Source: Candidatus Cryptobacteroides intestinigallinarum (GTDB taxonomy: Bacteria > Bacteroidota > Bacteroidia > Bacteroidales > UBA932). From it: a stretch of 38,237 nt of DNA. How positions within the stretch are numbered: position 1 is the stretch's first letter; each line of letters begins with the position of its first letter. Of this stretch, positions 1-6,865 are shown in pieces. The stretch spans positions 1-38,237 of the forward strand of contig JADIMK010000001.1 of NCBI GenBank assembly GCA_017694785.1, read 5' to 3'. Below the pieces are notes generated by a model. It was given only the letters and a program-made list of their open reading frames with translations, was not told the DNA's origin and did not search any database. The position numbers and the translations under genes are program-made.

Positions 1-180
1 TATCTTCTGCTCATCATTGCGAAGAAGCGATACGGGTTGGATCCAAGTCTTCATTCTATCTCTAACTCAATCGGACAAGTCCTCTTCCAGAGGGCGGATA
101 TCCGTGAAATTTATAATCAGCCGACAACTCCCGTTAGTGTTCCGGAGGCGGGTTCTGTCGAGCAACCTGCTTTATGGTAA
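1..180 (+). pseudogene. IS4-family transposase, C-terminal end (cut by window edge)
   Basis: Frame 1 is open from the first base to a TAA at 178-180 and encodes 59 residues. It starts YLLLIIAKKRYGLD, continues with SLHSISNSIGQVLFQ, then has a short Pro/Val-rich tail. This matches my memory of the C-terminus of IS4-family transposases with a DUF4372 N-terminal domain, which are common in Bacteroidales; there the segment follows the catalytic DDE core. The catalytic part lies left of the window, so it cannot be said whether the element is intact. Just after the stop, ccggacagcagtga at 188-201 could be part of the right terminal inverted repeat, but the left end is not available to compare. The family call rests on one short conserved tail. 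It is typed as a pseudogene only because it is partial here. Confidence 0.6.
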
Positions 181-375
181 AATTTCTCCGGACAGCAGTG
201 ATTTGGTTATTGGATTTACCGAAGGGAGACCATAAATTTGCCGACTGATGCTTACTGAAATCATCGGCTCTATGGCAACAGGATCCAGACAGGCCGGAAT
301 TCTGCCCGGACATTTGCTTATAAGGGCCAAGATAGCTTCAACGAATCGCATCAACTGATTTTAAGAAAAAGAAAC

Positions 376-1335
376 ATGGAAAGACATCATTTATCAATGT
401 TTGCTGCAGCTGCCGCCATACTGTGCCTGGCACTTGCTGGCTGCGGCAGAAATGACATAGGCTATATCCCTGAAGCACCGGACTATTCTGACCCTGACCT
501 GTGGTATGTCGAGGAAAATGACAGTACCGGATCCGGGGCAGACGTTTTCTATGTCGTGTCCACCTGGGAATTCGACTGGACCACAGACAAAGGGGAAATC
601 TGCCACTATGCCGATGTCTACAATGATAAGCACAGGAAGGACATGGCCACAGAAATGGCGATGATCGCTGATTATATGGGAGAAGGAAACAATTTCTACG
701 CACCATATTACAGACATATTACCATCGAAGGATGGGCGACTCTCGACGAAGAAGTCATCAGCCGTAGGTTCCGGACTTCATTTGAAGACATACGTGATGC
801 ATTCAACACATTCCTACAGAAAAGGGATCCGTCAAGACCTCTGGTCCTCGCCGGTTTCAGCCAGGGAGGGAAGGGGGTAGTCGAACTCCTCAAGGTCATG
901 CCTGACGATGTCTACAGCAAGCTTGTGGCAGCTTATGTCCTCGGGTACAAGGTGACGCCAGAGGACACCCTCGCATCCCCGCACATAAGGGGAGCGAAAT
1001 CTGCCGACGACCTCGGAGTGACTGTCTGCTACAATTCCGTCAGCGATGTCCGATACATCCAGCCTGTCATCGCTGCTCCATGCGCCTTCTGCATCAATCC
1101 GGTCAACTGGCGCACTGACGACACTCCGGCAATCCTGCACGACACCATCACTGTCCGCATAGCCCCCAAGGAACATGTCCTGGTCCTCACCGGCTACAGC
1201 GGCAAGGAATACGCTCCGATACTCGGCTTCCTCAATGTCGGGGACTTCCACAGCTGCGAGCCTTTCCTCTACAAGGAATGCCTGAGGCAGAACATCCGGG
1301 ACCGCATCGCGGCATTCAGGGAGCATAGCCGGTAG
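376..1335 (+). CDS. DUF3089-like alpha/beta hydrolase lipoprotein
   Basis: The 319-residue product has a signal peptide ending in the lipobox LAGC with Cys23, so it is probably lipid-anchored in the envelope. The alpha/beta-hydrolase nucleophile elbow GFSQG is at 160-164 (Ser162). A late His292 in GDFHSC is a plausible catalytic histidine. Segments such as YAPYYRHITIEG (about 108-119) and the elbow fit the DUF3089 family (PF11288), whose substrates are mostly unknown. The ATG at 376 is the only start that gives a full signal peptide. No Lys-Asp-Asp-type surface export signal follows Cys23, so a periplasm-facing position is more likely than surface display, but this is inference. The gene appears monocistronic: it has the IS4 remnant upstream and a 700 bp gap downstream. 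The substrate is not predictable. Confidence 0.75.
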   Translation: MERHHLSMFAAAAAILCLALAGCGRNDIGYIPEAPDYSDPDLWYVEENDSTGSGADVFYVVSTWEFDWTTDKGEICHYADVYNDKHRKDMATEMAMIADYMGEGNNFYAPYYRHITIEGWATLDEEVISRRFRTSFEDIRDAFNTFLQKRDPSRPLVLAGFSQGGKGVVELLKVMPDDVYSKLVAAYVLGYKVTPEDTLASPHIRGAKSADDLGVTVCYNSVSDVRYIQPVIAAPCAFCINPVNWRTDDTPAILHDTITVRIAPKEHVLVLTGYSGKEYAPILGFLNVGDFHSCEPFLYKECLRQNIRDRIAAFREHSR

Positions 1336-1564
1336 CCGCTTTAGTCTTCGCACTTAGATAATTTCTCTCGCAAAACTGTCCTCAAGGAATCAACAGAAGA
1401 AGATTTGCGAAAATTTCAGCAAAGCTAAAGAACTGAAAATATCTGAGTTTTTCAACACCTTGATAACCATTCTCTTTACAATGTCTATTGCTTCGGATGT
1501 ATTGAGACACCAAAAGCATTTCGCGTCGATCTGCAACAAATGAAAGTAACATTAAAACAGTGAA
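1336..1564. other. intergenic stretch, no feature seen
   Basis: AT-rich sequence after the DUF3089 gene. I see no open frame of note, no strong hairpin with a T-run and no exact TAnnTTTG box. It is the first part of a 700 bp gap that holds a small ORF at 1565-1705 and a repeat/promoter element at 1911-2003. Confidence 0.4.
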
Positions 1565-1705
1565 ATGACTATGAAATGGGAAGAATTTGAACGCGGCGTA
1601 TGGACTACTTTGATACGTTTTGGTCTAGGAGCCATATTCGGATGGATTCTGGCAATAGTCCTTGGATTGTTAATAATTTATCTATTAAGCTTTATAATTC
1701 ATTAA
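1565..1705 (+). CDS. small membrane peptide, 46 residues, unknown
   Basis: An ATG at 1565 (or 1571) opens a 46-codon frame ending with TAA at 1703-1705. The N-terminal third is charged and polar (MTMKWEEFERGVW). The rest is a long hydrophobic stretch, starting LIRFGLGAIFGWILAIV and ending in YLLSFIIH, long enough for one membrane span and perhaps a tight hairpin. This amphipathic head plus hydrophobic body is unlikely to arise by chance in AT-rich spacer DNA, which supports a real small membrane protein. I do not recognise a family. There is no clear ribosome-binding site, but Bacteroidota often lack one. It could be a stress-induced membrane peptide or a toxin-like peptide; there is no direct evidence for either. 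Confidence 0.45.
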   Translation: MTMKWEEFERGVWTTLIRFGLGAIFGWILAIVLGLLIIYLLSFIIH

Positions 1706-1910
1706 ATCTTTTTCCTGCCAAAAGGACAGCCGGATCTGATCTTGTTTCGTTAACTTTATAAGATGATTAAAATTATAGAAGTAAACATCAAAACAGTAAA
1801 ATAAAATGAAAGATGGAGCTTTGACACGGATAGGTGCTGTAGATGCTCTTTCCGTTCCCGTACAGAAAATTGATTTCAAATGCCATCACTGACAGATTTG
1901 CATAGAAATT

Positions 1911-2003
1911 CTCTATATTTGCTCACTGCGTTCGCATTTATAGCTGCCGCTCGGCATAGTCAAATTAATTTGCCTCTGCTCTCGCTTAATCGCTATATTT
2001 GGA
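1911..2003 (+). repeat. dispersed-looking repeat carrying a promoter
   Basis: A GC-striped block bounded by ctatatttg copies at 1913-1921 and 1993-2001. Inside are a perfect 12 bp palindrome caaattaatttg (1961-1972) and related units (ctcactgcgttcgc, ctgccgctcggcat, cctctgctctcgct). Read on the minus strand it encodes the string QINLTMPSGSYKCERSEQI before a stop, which I remember seeing repeatedly in short hypothetical ORFs of Bacteroidales; that points to a widespread non-coding repeat rather than a gene. It lies directly before the hydrolase gene at 2037. Copy number could not be checked here. Confidence 0.5.
1969..2001 (+). promoter_or_regulatory. promoter for the 2037 gene, inside the repeat
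   Basis: TTTG at 1969-1972, a 21-base spacer, then TATATTTG at 1994-2001. This matches the Bacteroidota -33/-7 consensus exactly. A start site near 2008 would give a leader of about 29 bases to the ATG at 2037. A second TATATTTG at 1914-1921 lacks a well-spaced -33 box. Confidence 0.6.
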
Positions 2004-2036
2004 CATGTTTAGCTACATAAGATACATACCCGCAAC

Positions 2037-2825
2037 ATGAGAATTCTCTACATACACGGCTTCAACGGCTCGCCTGAAGGCCACAGTTTCAGCCTTCTCA
2101 AGAAGCATCTTCCTGAAGGGGCTCAGATCTTCGGCATGGACTATTGCCAGGACGACTGCGCATTGGCACTGGAACAGATAGCACGCACTATCTCCGAAAA
2201 GAACATTGATATCCTTGTCGGGAGCTCCCTCGGCGGCTTTCTGACAATCCTTACAACAGGGATCGAAAGGTACGCAGTCAACCCGTGCTACAGGCCTTCA
2301 GCAGAACTCCCGAAGCTCGGGCCGCAGAACGGTCTCCCGGCTCCAAGCCCGGAGATGACAGCGACCTACGCCGCTGCAGAGCCCCGGCTGAGACAGCTCG
2401 ATGAAGAAGACAGGAAGAGGGTACATGTACTGATGGGAGACAAGGACGAACTCCTCGGTGACAGATACTTCCGGCATATCACTGAGGACCTCGGCCACAG
2501 GCCCGGAATTGTCTTCTCCACCCACCACCTCTCGGAATCCGCTGCCGAGACCATCTGCAGCCTCATCGGCAAGGGCAACAGGATGCTTTCCGATGCACAC
2601 AAGTATGCCACAGCAAACGAGTCTCTTGTAAAAAGGTCCACCAGATGCGGCTGCTTCAACTGCATGGATACTTACCCGCCTGAAGAGATACTGGACTGGA
2701 TAGACGACAAGGACGGACGCACTGCGGTCTGTCCGCACTGCTTCGTTGATGCTGTCCTGCCGGACTCGTGTCCTTACAGCATCTCGCCGGACTTCCTCAG
2801 GAGGATGAACAGGAAATGGTTCTGA
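2037..2825 (+). CDS. YqiA-like alpha/beta hydrolase fused to a cysteine-rich (putative zinc) domain
   Basis: A 262-residue cytoplasmic protein with two parts. Residues 1-180 look like the YqiA/UPF0227 esterase family: an N-terminal MRILYIHGFNGSPEGHS segment, the nucleophile elbow GSSLGG at 62-67 (Ser64), an acidic loop GDKDELL (134-140) and a late HH pair at 163-164 as the likely catalytic His. Residues about 188-262 are a separate domain with C206-x2-C209 and C232-x2-C235 (Cys204 nearby), a plausible zinc knuckle, ending in MNRKWF. I recall stand-alone Bacteroidota proteins resembling this second domain, so this reads as a fusion. There is no signal peptide. The promoter lies in the repeat just upstream. 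The macro-like gene at 2917 follows after 91 bases and may be co-transcribed. Esterase activity is inferred from family; the role of the tail is unknown. Confidence 0.7.
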   Translation: MRILYIHGFNGSPEGHSFSLLKKHLPEGAQIFGMDYCQDDCALALEQIARTISEKNIDILVGSSLGGFLTILTTGIERYAVNPCYRPSAELPKLGPQNGLPAPSPEMTATYAAAEPRLRQLDEEDRKRVHVLMGDKDELLGDRYFRHITEDLGHRPGIVFSTHHLSESAAETICSLIGKGNRMLSDAHKYATANESLVKRSTRCGCFNCMDTYPPEEILDWIDDKDGRTAVCPHCFVDAVLPDSCPYSISPDFLRRMNRKWF

Positions 2826-2916
2826 TCCAAGACACGCCAATAATAGACAATCCTATCATAGATAGACTTTATTCAATCATAAATTCACGATATCCAATTA
2901 CAGAAACACTGATATC

Positions 2917-3312
2917 ATGGAAAAGGAAAGAATATCACCTGACAATATCACCTCACTTGGGGAAAATGAGATTTTCGTTTTCGGGTCCAACCTTCAAGGT
3001 TACCATGGGGGAGGAGCAGCCAGGACAGCCTACAGGCATTTCGGTGCAGAATGGGGCAAGGGTACAGGCAGGACAGGACGGTGCTATGCCATCCCGACGA
3101 TGCATGGCGGAGTAGAAGCAATCCGTCCATACGTCAATGAATTCATCAGTTATGCGAAGTCACATCCTGAACTGAAATTCCTGGTCACCAGGATAGGCTG
3201 CGGCATCGCAGGCTTCACTGACAGCCAGATCGCGCCTCTGTTCAAGGAGTGCCTCAGCTTCGATAATGTCTATCTTCCGGCATCCTTTCTCCAAATAATG
3301 CAAATGAAGTGA
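2917..3312 (+). CDS. small macro-domain-like protein (A1S_2505-type), unknown role
   Basis: 131 residues, no signal peptide. It contains ENEIFVFGSNLQGYHGGGAA (16-35), then CYAIPTMHGG and LKFLVTRIGCGIAGF. I recall this pattern from a family of phage and bacterial hypothetical proteins annotated A1S_2505-like. The GSN-x-x-G-x-HGGGAA loop resembles the ADP-ribose-binding loop of macro domains (N-x-x-L-x-GGGG-x-A), but that fold link is my inference. The ATG at 2917 gives a start just before the conserved core. It follows the hydrolase fusion gene on the same strand, so the two may act together, perhaps on a nucleotide-derived ligand; no motif proves this. The stop codon is the first three bases of a tandem repeat. 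Confidence 0.6.
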   Translation: MEKERISPDNITSLGENEIFVFGSNLQGYHGGGAARTAYRHFGAEWGKGTGRTGRCYAIPTMHGGVEAIRPYVNEFISYAKSHPELKFLVTRIGCGIAGFTDSQIAPLFKECLSFDNVYLPASFLQIMQMK

Positions 3313-3409
3313 CTTCCGAATTCTGCTGATGGATTGACTTCCGGATTCAACTGATGAAGCGATGTCCGGATTCAACTGATGAAGTGACTTCCGGATACTG
3401 CGGATGAAT
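3310..3409. repeat. four 25-bp tandem repeats
   Basis: Exact 25-base period with units at 3310-3334, 3335-3359, 3360-3384 and 3385-3409. The consensus begins TGACTTCCGGATTC and ends TGATGAAG; units 2 and 3 differ at two bases, 1 and 4 diverge more. The array starts exactly at the TGA stop of the upstream gene and ends just before a terminator hairpin. It encodes no recognisable peptide. Confidence 0.85.
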
Positions 3410-3423
3410 TCTCAGAAGAAAAT

Positions 3424-3458
3424 GAAGCCGGCCCGAAAAATATTTCCGGACCGGCTTC
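3424..3458. terminator. hairpin between convergent genes, probable terminator
   Basis: gaagccggcccga (3424-3436) can pair with tccggaccggcttc (3445-3458), with one bulge, around an AT-rich loop. It sits between the macro-like gene (+) and the fimbrillin-like gene (-). There is no long T-run on either side, so its strength as an intrinsic terminator is uncertain. Confidence 0.5.
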
Positions 3459-3488
3459 GGCTATTATCATGAAGTTCGTGCAGTCAAT

Positions 3489-5561
3489 CTACCAGGGAAT
3501 AGGTTCGGACACTGAAAAGTCCTCTGTGCTCACTCCGGTTCCTGAAGACTGCGGCCGATGGAAATACAGTATAGTCGGTCCGGACATAGGGTAGAGGAAC
3601 TGGCCCTGACCATAGATGTAAGTATCTCCGAAATCTATATATCCCTCCCCGGCATTGTAGGTACCGAAGCGTCCAGAACCTGATTGCAATGGGACGGACA
3701 CAAGCTGGGCAAGCCCTCCTGTATCAGGATGCAAGATACCGAGATTGTTTGCCTGCATGATAAATTCCACATTTGCAGCATCGGTCGCATCACACAATAT
3801 CATTCCACCTGCTCCCGCATAGACAAATCCAGCCTGTTCCAGTTCCGGACATGAAGCGAACGGCTCAAGTACCCGGAAATAGTCTTCTCCGACCATTTTC
3901 TCTATGGTCAGATTCTCTACCGTGAACGGAGCTACCTGATAGAAAAGACCGCATTCAAGATATCCGTCCGTAGAGACAAGTTCCCATTCCTTTGAAGGAT
4001 CAAGTCCAGGATATACCTCTGTCCTGTACTCCAAGGAGGCAATTGCATCAACCCCGGTCGCACTTATAGCCATTATGAGAAGTACATATTCAGAATCAAA
4101 ACTTAGTGACCTGAATTGAAGCATTGTACCTGATGCAGAATTTGCCTCCGCTACCATTGCATCGTCAAGATCATGGCCATAATTGTTTACGATGCTCCTG
4201 TTGTCATATCCGGATGCAATTTCCTCGTCATACGATGCCTTAATCATCATAACATATTTTATGGAGCTGGCATCTGTTGTTCTGACAGTGAATATACCTT
4301 CACTATAAGGAGCATCCGTAGGATTAACTGAAATGTTGATTTCCGGAGCCTCTCCTTCTGCTACTGCACTCCTTACGTCCACGACAACGACTTCTCCATA
4401 GGAAGCTTTTCCGTCAGAATATGCAGCAAGTATCTTATAGTCAGTATCCGATACTACTCCAGACATTCCGCTTATATTGAAAGCCTGGGTCTGACTGAGC
4501 TGCAGTGCCCCTTCTGCTCCGACAGGAAATACTGATCCATAGGCATCAAGGATATCTCCTGCCAATGCCTGGTCATCACTATAGCCAGAATCCATATACT
4601 CGTTCCATGCACTTGCATAGACAAGAACAGTGATGACGGAACTGTTCGGAGAGGCTTCTACGGTATATCCGACTGCAGTAGCCTCAGGTTTCACGTCAGT
4701 GATGGAGACAGGGGACAGGGGAGCGAACTGGAATTCACCCATATCCACTACCGATGATCTCCGCACATCGATACTTTTCTGAGTACTCTGGACACCGACA
4801 TTTCCTTCGCTGTCTTCCATAGATACACTGAATCCGCTTTCATATACACGGGCAGGCACCACCATATAGACATAGGTAGGGCTGGATGGATCCAACTGAA
4901 GACCGTCAGGGCCCAACTCAATGCCAAGACTGGTAATCGGTAAATAGTCAGGATTGAAATCCCCGTAGTAGTCCTGCATATTGCCGGATACTATGTCTTC
5001 GGCAGGGACGGAAAGATACCCTGCCATAGTTTCTCCGGAATTGCTGCTGAAGGAAAGCTTCTTCAGTGTTTGAGTCCCCGTGATGCTCAGACGGACAACG
5101 CCACATATATTCCTGAATTCGAGTTCCGTAGAAGTGCTGTAGGCTACCATAGGATTCGAATACTGCGCGAAGGTACCGTTCTCAAAGATCTGGTCGGCGA
5201 AATAGAAATAATAGTTTGTTCCATCAGAGTAAGGAGGATAGTCCGGATTGCAATACATGGCGTAATATTCACCGCTTTCCGGTACATTGTACACTGAAGC
5301 CCTCGTAGGGTCATTTGCATCAGGGACTACATCAAAGATTTCTCCGTTTACGATGATGCGGTCACCTTCGCTCCACAGGACATGTCCTACATTGCCTTCA
5401 ATGTCAATTGAAGTCCTTGTCTCGATACCTGCATTGGAGACAGTAAGGGTTACAGTCTTCCCGGGATCTGGGGGTGCATCAGTAATCTCAGTGACATCAC
5501 ACTGTGTCACCGACATCGGCAGCACAATGGCAATTAATAATAAATAGAATAGTTTTTTCAT
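3489..5561 (-). CDS. fimbrillin-like surface protein with repeated beta domains
   Basis: 690 residues from the ATG at 5561. I prefer this start because MKKLFYLLLIAIVLP begins a clean signal peptide, and a predicted promoter lies between it and the longer upstream frame. The first Cys (residue 21, context VTQC) is a poor lipobox, so lipidation is doubtful. Residues about 37-280 resemble fimbrillin/Mfa-like N-domains: a TRTSI segment, WSEGDRIIVNGE, then FRNICGVVRLSITG and YVYMVVPARVYESGFSV. Two further beta domains follow (about 288-400 and 410-525), each with a repeated pattern ending in YKILAAY- or YVLLIMAIS-type strands, then an unrecognised C-terminal domain. It is probably an exported cell-surface protein. 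No partner fimbrial genes are adjacent; the divergent neighbour is a membrane AraC regulator. Confidence 0.65.
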   Translation of the reverse strand: MKKLFYLLLIAIVLPMSVTQCDVTEITDAPPDPGKTVTLTVSNAGIETRTSIDIEGNVGHVLWSEGDRIIVNGEIFDVVPDANDPTRASVYNVPESGEYYAMYCNPDYPPYSDGTNYYFYFADQIFENGTFAQYSNPMVAYSTSTELEFRNICGVVRLSITGTQTLKKLSFSSNSGETMAGYLSVPAEDIVSGNMQDYYGDFNPDYLPITSLGIELGPDGLQLDPSSPTYVYMVVPARVYESGFSVSMEDSEGNVGVQSTQKSIDVRRSSVVDMGEFQFAPLSPVSITDVKPEATAVGYTVEASPNSSVITVLVYASAWNEYMDSGYSDDQALAGDILDAYGSVFPVGAEGALQLSQTQAFNISGMSGVVSDTDYKILAAYSDGKASYGEVVVVDVRSAVAEGEAPEINISVNPTDAPYSEGIFTVRTTDASSIKYVMMIKASYDEEIASGYDNRSIVNNYGHDLDDAMVAEANSASGTMLQFRSLSFDSEYVLLIMAISATGVDAIASLEYRTEVYPGLDPSKEWELVSTDGYLECGLFYQVAPFTVENLTIEKMVGEDYFRVLEPFASCPELEQAGFVYAGAGGMILCDATDAANVEFIMQANNLGILHPDTGGLAQLVSVPLQSGSGRFGTYNAGEGYIDFGDTYIYGQGQFLYPMSGPTILYFHRPQSSGTGVSTEDFSVSEPIPW

Positions 5562-5603
5562 AGGAAAAGGATTTAACTGATTTTCTTCACCAATCACTGC
5601 AAA

Positions 5604-5634
5604 CAAAGTTACGAAAAGGAAGAAACTGCCAAAA
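5604..5634 (-). promoter_or_regulatory. promoter of the fimbrillin-like gene
   Basis: On the minus strand TTTT (5631-5634), 19 bases, then TAACTTTG (5604-5611), close to the TTTG/TAnnTTTG consensus. The expected start site near 5597 leaves about 35 bases before the ATG at 5561 and rules out the longer upstream start. Confidence 0.6.
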
Positions 5635-5689
5635 TTTTCACCGGTTTCCACGCAATTTTTTGTTCCATTGATAAAAATTTGTTGCAATG

Positions 5690-5786
5690 ATTGACTGTCT
5701 GGTCAATTATTACAACTAATATTTGTATCTTTGACAAAGATTTAAGTGATAATATCTTAACCTATTATTGACTGTCAGCTGCTGAC
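5690..5786 (+). promoter_or_regulatory. regulator promoter with two inverted repeats
   Basis: A -7 box TATCTTTG lies at 5726-5733; no good -33 box is seen. It is flanked by two dyads that share the word attgactgtc. The first is ATTGAC-n6-GTCAAT (5690-5707), upstream of the box. The second is GTCAGC-T-GCTGAC (5774-5786), just before the ATG at 5793 and preceded by attgactgtc at 5767-5776. These could be sites for the AraC regulator encoded downstream. Confidence 0.45.
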
Positions 5787-5792
5787 CAGCCT

Positions 5793-6854
5793 ATGAATGA
5801 AATATCAGAAAACCTTTCTCATTATATGAGAGGTGCTGCCACCATGTTCTACCTTATCCTGAGCATCGGTGTTTTCAAAGAGAGGAAAGAGAGTCACCTC
5901 AAGTCCATACTGTTCTTCAGTATGCTTTTCATGGTATTCCTGACGCTAAAGGACATGGTGCTTCTCGATACAGGCTGCTATTTCAATGATTACATCATCA
6001 ATATCATAGTCCTTGTCGATTATCTTTATGTCCCTGTCATGGCTTTATTCTTCCTTGAAGCCGTGTCCCCAGGCTGGGTCTCTCACTTGAGGACCGCAAT
6101 GTTTCTTTTCCCGTTCATTGCCGGAATATTACTGTACTCATTTACTGAAAGCGAATCAGTACTATTCATCATGTTCCTTTTTGCCTTCGTATTCGGTCTG
6201 GCCATAACAATAATAATACTTTCAGCAGTATCCGAGCGGGACAACAGGATAAAGGAGTATTTTTCAGAAGACAGCGAAATCTCGGTAGTCTGGGTCAGGA
6301 AGGCCATACTGGCATTGTTCTTCAGCCTGTTCATCTGGACATTCCTCCAATGGGATTCTACCTGGGCCGGGGATTCGGTCTATTTCCTTGTATCAATCAT
6401 CGTCTGGACCTATATATATAGCATGGCTATCAAACATAAGGTCGTGGATATCCCAGGATCTGAAGACATCCAGGAGAATGTTTATGATCAGGATGAGCCG
6501 CAGGATATCATCCCTGGAATCGAAGAACTTCTCCTGAGGGCAATGGAGGAACAGGCACCTTACCTCAATCCAAAGATAACACTTTCGGATCTTGCATCGA
6601 CTGTCGGAACGAACAGGACTTACCTGTCGGAGTATCTAAACAAGTCATTGCAGATGACATTCTACGAATTCATAAACAACTACAGGGTAAAGAAAGCAGT
6701 GGAGATAATGGCAGAATCACCGGGACTGACTCTAGCCGAAATCGCTGAAAAAAGCGGTTTCAACTCCCAGTCGACTTTCAACAGGGCCTTTATGAAGAAT
6801 GTAGGGATGCAGCCAGCAAGGTACCAGAAGAAACTGTTCAATGAGAATTCTTAA
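5793..6854 (+). CDS. membrane-anchored AraC-family transcriptional regulator
   Basis: 353 residues. The N-terminal two thirds (about 14-212) contains six or seven hydrophobic segments. After a short acidic linker (about 215-240), residues 248-350 form an AraC-type double helix-turn-helix domain: KITLSDLASTVGTNRTYLSEY is the first HTH, and LTLAEIAEKSGFNSQSTFNRAF the second with the usual C-terminal signature. Such proteins combine a multi-pass membrane sensor with a DNA-binding tail and are common in Bacteroidota. The ligand is unknown. The next gene starts 11 bases downstream and encodes another multi-pass membrane protein, so the two are probably one operon. Dyads before the start suggest autoregulation. 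The fimbrillin-like gene is divergent and could be a target; this is inference. Confidence 0.85.
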   Translation: MNEISENLSHYMRGAATMFYLILSIGVFKERKESHLKSILFFSMLFMVFLTLKDMVLLDTGCYFNDYIINIIVLVDYLYVPVMALFFLEAVSPGWVSHLRTAMFLFPFIAGILLYSFTESESVLFIMFLFAFVFGLAITIIILSAVSERDNRIKEYFSEDSEISVVWVRKAILALFFSLFIWTFLQWDSTWAGDSVYFLVSIIVWTYIYSMAIKHKVVDIPGSEDIQENVYDQDEPQDIIPGIEELLLRAMEEQAPYLNPKITLSDLASTVGTNRTYLSEYLNKSLQMTFYEFINNYRVKKAVEIMAESPGLTLAEIAEKSGFNSQSTFNRAFMKNVGMQPARYQKKLFNENS

Positions 6855-6865
6855 TTTTATAATAT

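Noticed and set aside
17..235. 72-residue open frame at the left end
   Set aside because: It overlaps the transposase tail in another frame and has no recognisable sequence.
2298..2840. 180-residue minus-strand frame
   Set aside because: It lies wholly antisense to the hydrolase fusion, which has clear motifs; this is a shadow of GC-rich coding sequence.
2768..3115. 115-residue frame bridging the hydrolase and macro-like genes
   Set aside because: Overlaps both genes in another frame; neither end has a supported start, and the conserved proteins are in the other frames.
3310..3409. CRISPR array
   Set aside because: The units are directly adjacent, with no unique spacers between them, and no cas genes are present.
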